This document shows positions 24,924 to 34,622 of a stretch of DNA of 64,000 nt, piece by piece. The DNA comes from Arthrobacter sp. AFG20 (GTDB lineage Bacteria; Actinomycetota; Actinomycetes; Actinomycetales; Micrococcaceae), in the NCBI RefSeq assembly GCF_002892795.1, contig NZ_PJMC01000012.1, forward strand, positions 62,001 to 126,000. Reading direction: 5' to 3'. Position numbers and translations under genes: made by a program. The number at the start of each line of letters is the position of its first letter. Positions within the stretch are counted from its first letter, which is position 1. Below the pieces are notes generated by a model. The model searched no databases. It was given only the letters and a program-made list of their open reading frames with translations, and had not been told where the DNA came from.

Positions 24924-26114
24924 ATGGCGATTCAGCCCACGCGCGACGACAAGTTTTCCTTCGGCCTATGGACCGTGGGTTGGGAGGCGCAGGACCAGTT
25001 CGGCTCCGCGACCCGCCCGCCCCTGGACACCGTGGAGGCCATCAACCGGCTCAGCGATCTGGGCGCCTATGGCGTCACCTTCCACGACAACGACCTGTTC
25101 CCGTTCGGCTGCTCCGCGGCTGACCGGCAGCAGGAAATCGACCGCCTCACCGGCGCGCTGAAGTCCACCGGCATGGTGGTTCCCATGGTCACCACCAACC
25201 TGTTCAGCCACCCCGTCTTCAAGGACGGCGGCTTCACCAGCAACGACCGCGGTGTGCGCCGCTTCGCCCTCCGCAAGGTGCTGGAAAACATCGACCTCGC
25301 CGCCGAACTGGGCGCTGAGACGTTCGTGATGTGGGGAGGACGCGAAGGCAGCGAGTACGACGCCGCCAAGGACATCCGCGGTGCCCTCGAACGCTACCGC
25401 GAAGCCGTGAACCTGCTGGGCGACTACGTGACGGACAAGGGCTACAACATCCGCTTCGCGATCGAGCCCAAGCCCAACGAGCCGCGTGGCGACATCCTCC
25501 TGCCTACGCTGGGCCACGCCCTGGCGTTCATCGAGACCCTCGAGCGCCCGGAGCTTGTGGGCATCAACCCCGAAACCGGCCACGAGCAAATGGCCGGGCT
25601 GAACTTCACCCACGGCATCGCCCAGGCGCTGTACCAGGGCAAGCTCTTCCACATCGACCTCAACGGCCAGCGCAGCATCAAGTTCGACCAGGACCTGGTC
25701 TTCGGCCACGGGGACCTGCAGAACGCCTTCTCCCTGGTTGACCTGCTGGAAAACGGCGGTCCGCAGGGCGGTCCTGCCTATCACGGCCCGCGCCACTTCG
25801 ACTACAAGCCCAGCCGGACCGAGGACATCAACGGCGTCTGGGACTCCGCGGCAGCCAACATGCAGACCTACCTGCTGCTCAAGGAGCGCGCCAAGGCCTT
25901 CCGCTCCGACCCCGAGGTGCAGGCTGCCCTGGAGGCGTCGCGGGTTTCCGAGATCAACGTCCCCACCCTGAACCCGGGCGAAGGCTACGAGCAGCTCCTC
26001 GCCGATCGCTCGTCCTACGAGGATTTCGACGCCGACGCCTACTTCGGCGGCAAGGGCTTCGGTTTCGTGAAGCTCCAGCAGCTCTTCATCGAGCACCTGC
26101 TCGGCGCCCGCTGA
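24924..26114 (+). CDS. xylA: Xylose isomerase
   Basis: Converts D-xylose to D-xylulose; 396 residues, the class I (actinobacterial) length. Active-site His54 and Asp57 lie in [13 protein letters not shown], and metal ligand Glu181 and Lys183 in [13 protein letters not shown], numbering exactly as in the Streptomyces enzyme. RDNxxF-like metal-binding and [16 protein letters not shown] segments are also present. GGGAG precedes the ATG ([14 protein letters not shown]). It is the first gene of xylA-xylB, 4 bp apart, under the TTGACA promoter and the ROK operator. Confidence 0.97.
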   Translation: MAIQPTRDDKFSFGLWTVGWEAQDQFGSATRPPLDTVEAINRLSDLGAYGVTFHDNDLFPFGCSAADRQQEIDRLTGALKSTGMVVPMVTTNLFSHPVFKDGGFTSNDRGVRRFALRKVLENIDLAAELGAETFVMWGGREGSEYDAAKDIRGALERYREAVNLLGDYVTDKGYNIRFAIEPKPNEPRGDILLPTLGHALAFIETLERPELVGINPETGHEQMAGLNFTHGIAQALYQGKLFHIDLNGQRSIKFDQDLVFGHGDLQNAFSLVDLLENGGPQGGPAYHGPRHFDYKPSRTEDINGVWDSAAANMQTYLLLKERAKAFRSDPEVQAALEASRVSEINVPTLNPGEGYEQLLADRSSYEDFDADAYFGGKGFGFVKLQQLFIEHLLGAR

Positions 26115-26118
26115 CGCT

Positions 26119-27621
26119 GTGACGGCTGCTCCCATGTCAACGGCTGTTCCCATGTCATTGGTTGCCGGGGTCGATTCCTCGACCCAAAGCTGCAAGGTGG
26201 TGGTGCTGGACGCGGACACCGGCGCCCTGGTCCGCGAAGGCCGTGGCAGCCATCCGGACGGCACTGAGATCCACCCGGACCACTGGTGGCAGGCTCTGTC
26301 CGAAGCGCTCGACGACGCCGGGGGACTTGCCGGGGTCAGCGCGCTTTCCGTCGGGGGCCAGCAGCACGGCATGGTGCTGCTGGACCGTGACGGCAACGTG
26401 CTGCGGCCGGCGCTGCTCTGGAACGACACCCGCTCGGCAGGAGCGGCCGCAGCCCTCACGGAAGAAGTGGGCGCCGAGGACTATGCCAAGCGGACCGGGC
26501 TGGTTCCCGTGGCTTCGTTCACTGTCACCAAGGTCCGCTGGGTCCGCGACCATGAGCCGGACATCGCCGGCCGGGTGGCCGCCGTCGCGCTGCCGCATGA
26601 CTGGCTGACCTGGCGTCTGCGCGGCTACGGCCCCGTCGGCGCCAGCCCGCTGGGACCCGACCTGGGGCAACTCACCACCGACCGCTCCGACGCCAGCGGC
26701 ACGGGCTACTGGAACCCCGCTACTGGTGCGTATGACCTGGAGCTGTTCCGTCTCGCCTTCGGGCGGGCTGCTGTTGAAGCCGGGGGCGGTAGTCTCGGTA
26801 ACGCCGTGATCCTGCCCCGGGTCCTGGCCCCCGGCGCGTCACCCGGCCAGGTCCACGCTGAAATTGCGGGGCTGCCTATAAAACTCGGTGCCGGTGCGGG
26901 GGACAACGCCGCCGCGGCACTGGGCCTGGGCGCCCGGGCGGGTGACGTCGTCGTATCCGTGGGCACCAGCGGGACGGTGTTCGCCGTCTCCGATGAGCCC
27001 ATCGGCGACCCGAGCGGGACGGTGGCGGGCTTCGCGGATGCGAGTGGCCTGTTCCTGCCGATTGCCGTGACGCTCAATGCAGCGCGGGTGCTGACGTCGG
27101 TCGCCGGGCTGCTGGGGGTGGACTTCGACGAGCTGTCCAGGCTGGCGCTGGAGGCTGAACCGGGTGCGGGCGGCGTGGTGCTGGTCCCGTATTTCGAGGG
27201 GGAGCGGACGCCCAACCTGCCGCACGCCACGGCCAGCTTCTCCGGGCTGACCATCGCCTCGACCACGCGCAGCAATTTCGCGCGGGCCGCCGTCGAAGGG
27301 ATGCTGTGCGGGCTGGCCGGAGGACTGGATGCCCTCCGCGCCCTGGGCCATCCGGCCGAGCGGCTTCTGCTGATCGGCGGCGCAGTGCAGAATCCTGCGG
27401 TCCAGCTGATCGCCGCCCAGGTTTTCGACCTGCCTGTGGTGGTTCCCAGCCCCGGCGAGTACGTGGCCCGCGGAGCTGCCGTGCAGGCGGCCTGGGCACT
27501 GACGGGGGAGCGGCCGGCATGGAACGTGGCGCTGGACGGCCACCCCGAGCCGGATTTCCGGCCCACCATCGCGCAACAGTACCGGGCGGAGCAACGCAAA
27601 GTGGAGATGGCCGCGGGCTGA
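26119..27621 (+). CDS. xylB: Xylulokinase
   Basis: Phosphorylates D-xylulose to D-xylulose 5-phosphate for the pentose phosphate pathway. 500 residues from GTG 26119, FGGY family. Visible motifs are [17 protein letters not shown] (N-terminal phosphate 1 motif), [11 protein letters not shown], the catalytic-type aspartate region [37 protein letters not shown], and [21 protein letters not shown]. In-frame ATGs at 26134 and 26152 are alternative starts; no ribosome-binding site separates them, and the gene follows the xylA stop by 4 bp, so coupled translation is likely. Confidence 0.95.
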   Translation: MTAAPMSTAVPMSLVAGVDSSTQSCKVVVLDADTGALVREGRGSHPDGTEIHPDHWWQALSEALDDAGGLAGVSALSVGGQQHGMVLLDRDGNVLRPALLWNDTRSAGAAAALTEEVGAEDYAKRTGLVPVASFTVTKVRWVRDHEPDIAGRVAAVALPHDWLTWRLRGYGPVGASPLGPDLGQLTTDRSDASGTGYWNPATGAYDLELFRLAFGRAAVEAGGGSLGNAVILPRVLAPGASPGQVHAEIAGLPIKLGAGAGDNAAAALGLGARAGDVVVSVGTSGTVFAVSDEPIGDPSGTVAGFADASGLFLPIAVTLNAARVLTSVAGLLGVDFDELSRLALEAEPGAGGVVLVPYFEGERTPNLPHATASFSGLTIASTTRSNFARAAVEGMLCGLAGGLDALRALGHPAERLLLIGGAVQNPAVQLIAAQVFDLPVVVPSPGEYVARGAAVQAAWALTGERPAWNVALDGHPEPDFRPTIAQQYRAEQRKVEMAAG

Positions 27622-27640
27622 GTCTTCCTCCGTTGGGTGA

Positions 27641-27653
27641 GCTTGTCGAAACC
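27641..27653. repeat. REP-like short repeat, copy 1
   Basis: GCTTGTCGAAACC, shared with the hairpin at 33671-33709. The complementary arm is not conserved at this copy, so it is probably a degenerate member. Confidence 0.5.
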
Positions 27654-27673
27654 TCTTCCTGTCCTCCCAACTA

Positions 27674-27723
27674 GGTAGCACGTCAGGGTGTTCTCAAGGC
27701 CGGGAACCCCCTGACGTGCTACC
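27674..27723. repeat. Long palindromic hairpin downstream of xylB
   Basis: Perfect 15-bp arms GGTAGCACGTCAGGG / CCCTGACGTGCTACC around a 20-nt loop, in the 205-bp gap between xylB and the DUF222 gene. It could be the xylB terminator or a dispersed palindromic element. The loop is longer than in the other terminators of this window, and no T-run follows directly. Confidence 0.6.
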
Positions 27724-27826
27724 GGGTTTCGTTCTCAGGTGTATTCGAAAAAAATTTTTGGATCCCGCCCAAATCTGGTGCCGGATCGGCCCTTAAATTG
27801 TCGTACCCCCTTGGCAGACTGTGTTT

Positions 27827-29491
27827 ATGGACGGCTTCGGGAATTCAGCACTGAGAGCAGAGGCTCCGCACGGCGACGTCCTGCATGCTGCCGCGTTCTC
27901 CAACGCCAACCTCGCTGATCCCGGTTTTCCCTTCAACGCGTTCTCCGACAACAGGTTTACCGACGACGGGTTTCCGTATGACGATGACCTCGACGCAGCG
28001 TATCCGGCGTCCTTCCCTGAGGACCCGCTTCCCGAGGCGCTGTTTGCCGACGTGCTGTTCGCCGACGCCACCTCCTCCAATGCCGTTAGTTCGCGGCCGG
28101 GATTGCAGGACCGGATCGCGGCGGCGCTTGAGCTCCTGAAGGCTGACCTTAATGCCGACACTGCCGGGCTGATCGACCAGATCCGCGCCTCCGAAACCGT
28201 CAAAAGCATGCTCGCCGGGCAACAGGCGAGGCTGTCCGTCACTTTCAACGCGCGGCTTGGTCAGGAATCCACCGATCGGGTGCCCCGGGCTGCGGAGGAC
28301 CTTGGCAAGGACCGCGGCAAAGACCGGGGCTTGGGCGCTGCTGAGCAGATCGCATTGGCGCGGGGCGAGTCCCCGTACCGCGGAGGGCGGCTCCTCGGCG
28401 TGGCCAAGGCCCTGGTCACCGAGATGCCGCACGCTTTGGGCGCCTTGGACGCCGGCCAGCTGAATGAAGAGCGCGCCATGTATTTCGTGAAGGAAACAGC
28501 GTGCCTGACCGTGGAAGACCGGACCGCCGTCGACGAGGAGTTGGCTGCGGATATGGGGACCTTCACCGGGGTCGGGACCCGCGGCGTCATCGCCGCGGTA
28601 AAGGCCGCCGCCACCCGACGCGACCCGCGCTCCGTCACCCAGCGCGCCAGCCACGCCGCCACGGAGCGGTCCGTGAGCCTGCGCCCGGCCTCCGATTGCA
28701 TGACCTATTTCACCGCGCTCCTGCCCGCCCACCAGGGCGTCGCCGTCTACACGGCACTGACAAGGCGCGCCGAAGCCCTCCATTCCGCCGGCGACCCCCG
28801 CGCGCTAAATCAGATCAAGGCCGACACCCTGGTCGAGTGGACCACAGGCACACCCGGCGGCATCACCGGCATCGAACTCAACCTCGTCATGACCGACCGC
28901 ACCCTCCTCCAGAGCGACTCCGAACCCGCCCGCCTCACCGGCTACGGCATCGTCCCCGGAGGGTGGGCCAGGGACCTCATTGCGCAGGGTGAAGAACAAG
29001 GAGAAGGGCAGCCCTTGGCTCAGGGCGCGGCGGGCAGCTCAGCCGACAACCACAAGGACCCGGCAAAGGAACTCAAGATGTGGCTCCGCCGGCTCTACAC
29101 CGCCCCGGAGACGGGTGACTTAGTCGCCATGGACTCCCGACGGCGGCTCTTCCCGGCACCGCTGCGCCGCTTCATCCAAGTCCGGGACGACACCTGCCGC
29201 ACGCCCTATTGCGACGCTCCGATCCGCCACCACGACCACATCATCCCCTGGCACAATGACGGCCCCACGTCACTGAGTAATGGCGCGGGACTGTGCGAAG
29301 CCTGCAACCACACCAAAGAACTCCCCGGCTGGAAAGTGAAACCTCCGCCCGGACCGAGACACACCATCGAAGTCACGACACCCACCGGCCACATCTACCG
29401 CTCCACCGCACCGCCACTTCCGGGAACCGGGCCAGCTGGACTCAGTGGGGGAGAAACCAAGCTGCCCGGAGTCAGCCACGCGGAACGGTAG
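27827..29491 (+). CDS. DUF222 / HNH endonuclease-domain protein
   Basis: Protein of the abundant actinobacterial DUF222 (13E12-repeat) family, 554 residues from ATG 27827. The N-terminal ~90 residues are an unusual low-complexity stretch with repeated Phe-Asp-Pro-Asn patterns (FPFNAFSDNRFTDDGF). The DUF222 core (~105-350) includes RGESPYRGGRLLGVAKAL, and a C-terminal HNH domain (~440-500) has DDTCRTPYCDAPIRHHDHIIPW and CEACNHTKE, supplying the His-Asn-His residues and two zinc Cys pairs. A GTG two codons upstream is possible. Function is unproven for the family, though a mobile or defence-related nuclease role has been suspected. Palindromic repeats flank its upstream side. Confidence 0.85.
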   Translation: MDGFGNSALRAEAPHGDVLHAAAFSNANLADPGFPFNAFSDNRFTDDGFPYDDDLDAAYPASFPEDPLPEALFADVLFADATSSNAVSSRPGLQDRIAAALELLKADLNADTAGLIDQIRASETVKSMLAGQQARLSVTFNARLGQESTDRVPRAAEDLGKDRGKDRGLGAAEQIALARGESPYRGGRLLGVAKALVTEMPHALGALDAGQLNEERAMYFVKETACLTVEDRTAVDEELAADMGTFTGVGTRGVIAAVKAAATRRDPRSVTQRASHAATERSVSLRPASDCMTYFTALLPAHQGVAVYTALTRRAEALHSAGDPRALNQIKADTLVEWTTGTPGGITGIELNLVMTDRTLLQSDSEPARLTGYGIVPGGWARDLIAQGEEQGEGQPLAQGAAGSSADNHKDPAKELKMWLRRLYTAPETGDLVAMDSRRRLFPAPLRRFIQVRDDTCRTPYCDAPIRHHDHIIPWHNDGPTSLSNGAGLCEACNHTKELPGWKVKPPPGPRHTIEVTTPTGHIYRSTAPPLPGTGPAGLSGGETKLPGVSHAER

Positions 29492-29513
29492 AACCGACCC
29501 CGCAACCGGTGAA

Positions 29514-29535
29514 GCGGCGGCTGATATACCGCCGC
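29514..29535. terminator. Weak hairpin between convergent genes
   Basis: GCGGCGG / CCGCCGC arms with an 8-nt loop in the 75-bp gap between the DUF222 gene and the dehydrogenase gene. A 14-bp palindrome AGCTCCTAGGAGCT (29562-29575) covers the stop codon of the latter. Confidence 0.45.
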
Positions 29536-29566
29536 CGCGGAACCCGGCCAAGGGAGGAGTTAGCTC

Positions 29567-30697
29567 CTAGGAGCTGACCTCCGCGACCTGCGCGGCCAAG
29601 GTGGTCAGTTTCACCGGCTCCGGACGTGCGGCAGTGCTGGTGATCTGCACTGCGGAACTCGTCCGGGCCGAAGCCAGCATCGACTCCATAACTTCGAGGA
29701 CGTGGTAGGCCAGTTGGCCGCCGGCGCGCGGTTCGGAGCCCTGCGGCGTTGCGGCGAGGTCGGCGATCCCGAAACCGCGTCCGGAGTCGACGTAGCCAGC
29801 AGAGACTGGCAGGGTCTGCCAGTCGTCCGCGCCAAGCGGGAAGACCTGGACATCGCCGTCGAAATGGTTCGGGTCGGGTACCGCCAAGGAGCCGCGTTCA
29901 CCGTGGATTTCGATGTTGGGCGACTTGGACTTCACGGCGTCGAAGCTCATGAGCAGCGTGGACAGTGCACCGGAAGCGTGCACCAGCACCCCGGTGACAT
30001 GTGAGTCGACGGCCACCGGCACCGTCTCACCGGCGCGCGGCCCCGATCCAATGGTCCGCTCGTTGCGGGTGTGGCTGGCGGCACCGACCACGGAGACCAC
30101 CGGGCCCAGCAGCGTGACCAGCGCACTCACGTAGTAAGGACCCATATCCAGCAGGGGTCCGCCGCCGGGCTGATAGTAGAAGTCCGGGTTCGGATGCCAG
30201 CGCTCATGGCCGGGCGTCACCATGGTGGCTGTTGCGCTGATCGGCGCGCCGATCAAGCCGTCGTCGATCGCCTTACGGGCGGTCTGAATTCCAGTGCCGA
30301 GCACCGTGTCGGGGGCGCAGCCGACGACGACGCCGGCCTCGCGTGCCGCCTCCAGCACCTGCCGCGCCTCGGCGGTGGTCACCGCAAGCGGCTTCTCCCC
30401 GTAAACGCTCTTTCCGGCGGCAATGGCCTTCAGGGCAACGTTGGCGTGGGCCGCGGGGATGGTCAGGTTGAGGACGAGGTCGACGTCTTCCGCGGCCAGG
30501 AGTTCGTCAACGGAAACCGCGCGGACGCCGTCGTAGTCATCCGCAACAGCCTGGGCACGCGCGGCGTCCAGGTCGGCCACCGCCACGAGTTCGAGCTGGT
30601 CCAGCCTGCGGAAATTCGCGAGGTACTGGGCGATGATGGCGCCGCAGCCAATGATTCCTACTCTTGTGCGCTCTCCTGGGTCTAGCGACTTGCCCAC
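29567..30697 (-). CDS. Gfo/Idh/MocA-family dehydrogenase (distal copy)
   Basis: NAD(P)-dependent sugar or glycoside oxidoreductase, 376 residues. Rossmann start VGIIGCGAIIAQYLANF, then YGEKPLAVT with the catalytic-type EKP lysine, and a C-terminal beta-sheet domain (GGGPLLDMGPYYVSALVTLLG). GTG at 30697 was chosen: AAAGGGG lies 7 bp upstream and the Rossmann fold follows ~13 residues later; it overlaps the ThuA-like gene by 16 bp. Last gene of the operon. It shares only the general fold with the proximal copy, so the two likely act on different intermediates. The substrate is unknown; 3-keto sugar chemistry is inferred from neighbours. Confidence 0.9.
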   Translation of the reverse strand: MGKSLDPGERTRVGIIGCGAIIAQYLANFRRLDQLELVAVADLDAARAQAVADDYDGVRAVSVDELLAAEDVDLVLNLTIPAAHANVALKAIAAGKSVYGEKPLAVTTAEARQVLEAAREAGVVVGCAPDTVLGTGIQTARKAIDDGLIGAPISATATMVTPGHERWHPNPDFYYQPGGGPLLDMGPYYVSALVTLLGPVVSVVGAASHTRNERTIGSGPRAGETVPVAVDSHVTGVLVHASGALSTLLMSFDAVKSKSPNIEIHGERGSLAVPDPNHFDGDVQVFPLGADDWQTLPVSAGYVDSGRGFGIADLAATPQGSEPRAGGQLAYHVLEVMESMLASARTSSAVQITSTAARPEPVKLTTLAAQVAEVSS

Positions 30698-31380
30698 AGC
30701 AGGCCCCTTTCGATGATGGTGCGGACAATGGTGTCCTGGAGGATGTCGACGTGATGGCCGGGGGTAGTGACGAAGATCCGACCCTTGCCCCACTGGCGGG
30801 TCCAGATGGCCGGTGAGGTCACCTCGCGGTGCCAGGGGTCCCACTCGCGGACCTTCTGCGTGGTGGTGGCGAGGACATCGATGTAGTCGTCTGCCAGGAC
30901 CCAGTACTGTTCGGTGACAAGTTCGAAGTCCGGGATGCCTTCGGTGATGGGGTGCCCGGCGGCGGCCGGGAGCATGTTGACGGTGTACGGCACGTAGTTG
31001 TCGGATTGCTCCCCGAGGCGTTCATCAGGGTGCTTGCCGGGGTGGCAGGCGAACTGGCCGCCGATCAGATGCAGGTAGTCCGAATTGTTGCGGTAGGAAT
31101 CCGCGATCCCGCCGTGCCAGCCGGCCAGGCCGGTGCCGTTTTCGACGGCGGCGCGCAGTCCCTCGAACTCGTCCTTTTCAATCGTGGTCATGGTCATGCA
31201 CTGCATGATCAGGTCCACTCCAGCCATGTAGCCGGCGTCGGCGTAGACCTTGGGCGATTCCTCGACCCGGACGTCGTAGCCGTTGTTTTTCAAATGCGGA
31301 ATGAAGAGCTCGGTGGCTTCGAAGGGCTGGTGGCCGTCCCAGCCGCCGCGCACCACCAGGGCGGATTTTCGTTCGGTCAT
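30682..31380 (-). CDS. ThuA-like (trehalose-utilisation-type) domain protein
   Basis: Cytoplasmic protein of the ThuA/class-I-glutamine-amidotransferase-like fold, 232 residues. Visible: SALVVRGGWDGHQPFEAT, VDLIMQCMTMTTIEKDEF, GTGLAGWHGGIADSYR (nucleophile-elbow region, here with His rather than Cys), GGQFACHPG and GRIFVTTPGHH. ThuA participates in trehalose/maltitol/sucrose use through 3-keto sugars in rhizobia; the exact reaction is not settled. It sits between two Gfo/Idh/MocA dehydrogenases, like the thuA-thuB pairing. Preceded by AAAGGAAA. The substrate here is unknown. Confidence 0.85.
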   Translation of the reverse strand: MTERKSALVVRGGWDGHQPFEATELFIPHLKNNGYDVRVEESPKVYADAGYMAGVDLIMQCMTMTTIEKDEFEGLRAAVENGTGLAGWHGGIADSYRNNSDYLHLIGGQFACHPGKHPDERLGEQSDNYVPYTVNMLPAAAGHPITEGIPDFELVTEQYWVLADDYIDVLATTTQKVREWDPWHREVTSPAIWTRQWGKGRIFVTTPGHHVDILQDTIVRTIIERGLLWASR

Positions 31381-31418
31381 GTCAGGGGTTTCCTTTGGTT
31401 TTCAGCGGTTGGCTGGTG

Positions 31419-32447
31419 TCAACGGGTCGCGAAGGCGGCGTCGAATGCAGCGGCGGGCGGGGCAATGGCTGCGAGGTTCTTGACCAGGGCGAGTGCCTGC
31501 GGCGCACCGGTCAGCCGGTCCATCCCGGCGTCTTCCCATTCGATGCTGGTGGGGCCGGCGTATCCGATGGCGTTCAGGGTGCGGAAGATCCTGTTCCACT
31601 GCACATCTCCGTGCCCCGCTGTGACGAAGTCCCAACCACGGCGCGGATCGGCCCAGGCGAGGTGCGAGCCGAGCCGCCCGTTGCGCCCGTCCAGCTGGCG
31701 CACGGACTCCTTCACATGCACGTGCAGGATGTGCTCAGCGAAGTCCTGCAGGAACATCACCGGGTCCAGGTCCTGCCAGATGAAGTGGGACGGGTCGAAG
31801 TTCAGGCCGAAGGCGGCCCGGTGCCCGATGGCTTCCAGGGTGCGCTCGGTGGTCCAGTAGTCGTAGGCGATCTCGGAGGGATGCACCTCAAGGGCGAAGC
31901 GGACCCCCACCTCGTCAAAAACGTCGAGGATGGGGTTCCACCGGTCCGCGAAGTCCCGGTACCCGGCGTCGATCATGGCCTCAGAAGCGGGCGGAAACAT
32001 CGCCACGGCCTTCCAGATGGAGGAGCCGGTAAACCCGGTCACGGTCTTCACGCCAAGCCTGGCCGCGGCCCGGGCGGTGTCCATCATGGACTGCGCCGCC
32101 CTGGTGCGGACGCCCTCCGGATCGCCGTCGCCCCAGAGCGCAGGCGTCAGGATGCCCTGGTGGCGCTCGTCGATCGGGTCATCGCAAACAGCCTGTCCGG
32201 TGAGGTGGTTGGCGATGGCGAAGACCTTGAGGTTGTTCTTCTCCAGGATGTCCAGCCGTCCCTGGAGATAGGAATCGTCCTCTGCGGCGCGGCGCGGATC
32301 AAGGTGATCGCCCCAGCAGGCGATCTCCAGCCCGTTAAAGCCCCATTCTCCGGCGAGCCGGGCCACCTCCTCGAAGGGCAGATCTGCCCACTGGCCGGTG
32401 AAGAGTGTTATGGGTCGTGTCATCGGGTTTCTCTGTTCTGCAGTCAT
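31419..32447 (-). CDS. TIM-barrel sugar isomerase/epimerase-like protein (AP endonuclease 2 family)
   Basis: COG1082-type xylose-isomerase-like barrel, 342 residues from ATG 32447 (334 from the equally possible ATG 32423). Motifs: [63 protein letters not shown] and [15 protein letters not shown], with metal ligands likely in the E-x-H and [11 protein letters not shown] segments. The family includes inosose dehydratases, 3-keto-sugar isomerases and C-glycoside lyases. It is sandwiched between the proximal Gfo/Idh/MocA gene (5 bp away) and ThuA. The reaction (epimerisation, hydration or elimination on a keto-sugar) cannot be decided from sequence. Confidence 0.87.
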   Translation of the reverse strand: MTAEQRNPMTRPITLFTGQWADLPFEEVARLAGEWGFNGLEIACWGDHLDPRRAAEDDSYLQGRLDILEKNNLKVFAIANHLTGQAVCDDPIDERHQGILTPALWGDGDPEGVRTRAAQSMMDTARAAARLGVKTVTGFTGSSIWKAVAMFPPASEAMIDAGYRDFADRWNPILDVFDEVGVRFALEVHPSEIAYDYWTTERTLEAIGHRAAFGLNFDPSHFIWQDLDPVMFLQDFAEHILHVHVKESVRQLDGRNGRLGSHLAWADPRRGWDFVTAGHGDVQWNRIFRTLNAIGYAGPTSIEWEDAGMDRLTGAPQALALVKNLAAIAPPAAAFDAAFATR

Positions 32448-32452
32448 GGGTC

Positions 32453-33646
32453 TCAGACTTTCTGCCATTGGCTGGAGTTGGCCGCGCTGGCCTCCACGGC
32501 GGCCAGTACGCGCTGGACCTGCAGGGCATTCGCGAAGGACGGTTCCGGCTGCGTGCCCTGTGCAAGCGCGTGAACGAGGTCCACCACCTGGTGGGTGAAG
32601 CCGTGTTCGTACCCGAGGCCGTGTCCGGTGGGCCACCAGTTGCCAACGTAGGGATGCTCAGGTTCGGTGACGAAGATCCGGCGGAAGCCGGCATCGGGCG
32701 ATTCGGCTGCATCGTAGAAGGAGAGGGCGTTCATGTCCTCGAAGTCGAAGGCGAGGGAGGCCTTGGTGCCGTTCAGTTCCAGCCGCATCGCGTTCTTCCG
32801 CCCCAGTGCGTAGCGGGTCGCCTCGAAGACGCCGACGGCGCCCACCGCGGCAGCGCCGCCGGCGAACCTTGCACTGAAGATTGCGGCGTCATCAACGGTG
32901 ACGGCCCCGCGGGGGGTGTCCTGGCCGACGTCGCCGTGACCGCCCAGGCCCACCAGGTCCCCGGCCAGGGGCCGCTCCGGTACGAACGTTTCCAGGAGCG
33001 CGGAGACGCCGGTGATCTTCTGCCCGGCGATCCACTGGGCCGCGTCGATGCTGTGCGCTCCGATGTCCCCCAGGGATCCGGATCCTGACTTGCTCCTGTC
33101 CAGCCGCCATGTCATGGGGGCGTTCTCATCGGACAGCCAGTCCTGCAGGTATTGCGCGCGGACATGGCGGATGGCCCCCAGCCGGCCTTCGTCCACCATG
33201 CGCTTGGCCAGTGCCAGCGCCGGCGTGCGGCGGTAGCTGAACCCGCACATCGCAAAGACACCCCGCTTCGCTGCCGCCTCTGCTGTAACGGTCATCCGCT
33301 CCGCCTCCTCGACGGAGTTAGCCAGCGGTTTTTCGCACAGCACGTGTTTGCCGGCCTCGAGGGCGGCGGCCGCGATCTCGGCGTGGGTGTTGCCGGGCGT
33401 ACAGATATCGATCAGATCGATGTCGTCGCGTTCGATCAGCCGGCGCCAGTCTGTTTCGGCCGACTCCCAGCCGAGCTTGTCCGCGGCTGCCCTGACGCCG
33501 CTGGCATTTCGGCCGGCGACGGCGGTGAGCTGTGGCTGCAGGGGCAGGTCGAAGAACCGGGGCGCTGTTCGCCAGGCGTGTGAGTGGGCGGCGCCCATGA
33601 AGGCGTAGCCCACCATGCCGACCCGCAGCGGCTTTGCGGTTGTCAT
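32453..33646 (-). CDS. Gfo/Idh/MocA-family dehydrogenase (proximal copy)
   Basis: NAD(P)-dependent oxidoreductase, 397 residues. Rossmann motif [18 protein letters not shown], then [32 protein letters not shown] (EKP lysine) and a C-terminal domain with [29 protein letters not shown] precedes the ATG. It follows the permease genes in the same operon, so it likely acts on the imported sugar, for example oxidising C3 of a glycosyl unit. The long form with [21 protein letters not shown] near the C-terminus is common in actinobacterial carbohydrate operons. Confidence 0.91.
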   Translation of the reverse strand: MTTAKPLRVGMVGYAFMGAAHSHAWRTAPRFFDLPLQPQLTAVAGRNASGVRAAADKLGWESAETDWRRLIERDDIDLIDICTPGNTHAEIAAAALEAGKHVLCEKPLANSVEEAERMTVTAEAAAKRGVFAMCGFSYRRTPALALAKRMVDEGRLGAIRHVRAQYLQDWLSDENAPMTWRLDRSKSGSGSLGDIGAHSIDAAQWIAGQKITGVSALLETFVPERPLAGDLVGLGGHGDVGQDTPRGAVTVDDAAIFSARFAGGAAAVGAVGVFEATRYALGRKNAMRLELNGTKASLAFDFEDMNALSFYDAAESPDAGFRRIFVTEPEHPYVGNWWPTGHGLGYEHGFTHQVVDLVHALAQGTQPEPSFANALQVQRVLAAVEASAANSSQWQKV

Positions 33647-33670
33647 CCAATGTCCTTTCGGTTGTTCGCT

Positions 33671-33709
33671 GGTTGGGCTTGTCGAAACCGGGCCCCGACA
33701 AGCTCGACC
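33671..33709. repeat. REP-like hairpin, copy 2
   Basis: GGTTGGGCTTGTCG and CGACAAGCTCGACC pair with two mismatches around an 11-nt loop, in the 73-bp gap between the MalG-like gene and the dehydrogenase gene. GGGCTTGTCGAAACC resembles the copy at 27641. A dispersed palindrome, or a processing hairpin separating transporter from enzyme messages. Confidence 0.6.
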
Positions 33710-33719
33710 AGCAGCGTAG

Positions 33720-34622
33720 TTATTTGCTGAAACCGGCAGTCAGGCCGCTGATCAGCTGGCGCCGGGCCACGATGTACAGCACCAGCAGTGGCAGCGTGGC
33801 CAGCACTACCGAGGCGAGCACCGCGGGGATGTTGACGCTGAATTCGCCCTGGAACGTCCACAGCGAGAGCGGCAGCACCCGTGTGGCGGGGCTCTGGGTG
33901 AGGATCAGCGGGAACAGGAAGCCGTTCCAGACGTGCAGGGCGTTGTAGATACCCACGGTGATCACTGCCGGCTTGGTCATCGGCAGGGCCAGCCGCCACA
34001 GCATGGCCCAGTCCGAGCAGCCGTCCAGCCGCATCGACTCGAACAGCTCGTTGGGCACGTCCCGCATGAAGTTCGACAGGATGAGGACGGACACCGGAAT
34101 GGCGAAGGCGATGGACGGCAGGATCAGGGCCAGCAGTGTGTCGTAGAGGTGGGCGCGGGTGATCATCCAGTAGATCGGGATGATGGTGGCGTGGAGCGGA
34201 ATGGCCAGGCCCAGGAGGAACAGGTTGTTGGTCCAGTTCACGAACCGGCCTTTGCCCCGGACGATCGCGTACGCAGCCATGAACGAGACGAACAGTGCCG
34301 GAATGACCGTGCCCAGCGTGACCACGACGCTGTTCAGGAAGTACCGGGCAAAGTCGTTTTCCAGCACCAGCCTGTAGTTGTCCAGTGTTGGTTCGGCAGG
34401 CGGAAGCATGGGGTTAGTGGCAAAGAATCCGGCCTGGTTCTTCAGGCTGGTGATCACCACGTAGTAGATGGGCAGGACGATCACCGCGAGCCAGAGCCAG
34501 CCGCCGAGGCCGCCGGGCAGGTTTGGCCGACGGCGGCCGGCGCGCCTGGAGTTCTGGCGCGGTGCGCCGTGGGTAAGGACCGGTGCCTCCGGAGCCGCGG
34601 GGAGCTGAGTTGTGGAAGCCAT
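33720..34622 (-). CDS. CUT1 sugar ABC transporter permease (MalG-like)
   Basis: Integral membrane permease, 300 residues, basic/proline-rich cytoplasmic N-terminus, six helices, EAA loop FESMRLDGCSDWAMLWRLALPM. Its ATG overlaps the stop of the MalF-like gene (ATGA). Third gene of the transporter part of the operon. No ATPase gene is present, so a shared ATPase from elsewhere is expected. Confidence 0.92.
   Translation of the reverse strand: MASTTQLPAAPEAPVLTHGAPRQNSRRAGRRRPNLPGGLGGWLWLAVIVLPIYYVVITSLKNQAGFFATNPMLPPAEPTLDNYRLVLENDFARYFLNSVVVTLGTVIPALFVSFMAAYAIVRGKGRFVNWTNNLFLLGLAIPLHATIIPIYWMITRAHLYDTLLALILPSIAFAIPVSVLILSNFMRDVPNELFESMRLDGCSDWAMLWRLALPMTKPAVITVGIYNALHVWNGFLFPLILTQSPATRVLPLSLWTFQGEFSVNIPAVLASVVLATLPLLVLYIVARRQLISGLTAGFSK

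Noticed and set aside
24966..26459. Long minus-strand frame over xylA/xylB
   Set aside because: Shadow of xylA and xylB, which carry all active-site residues.
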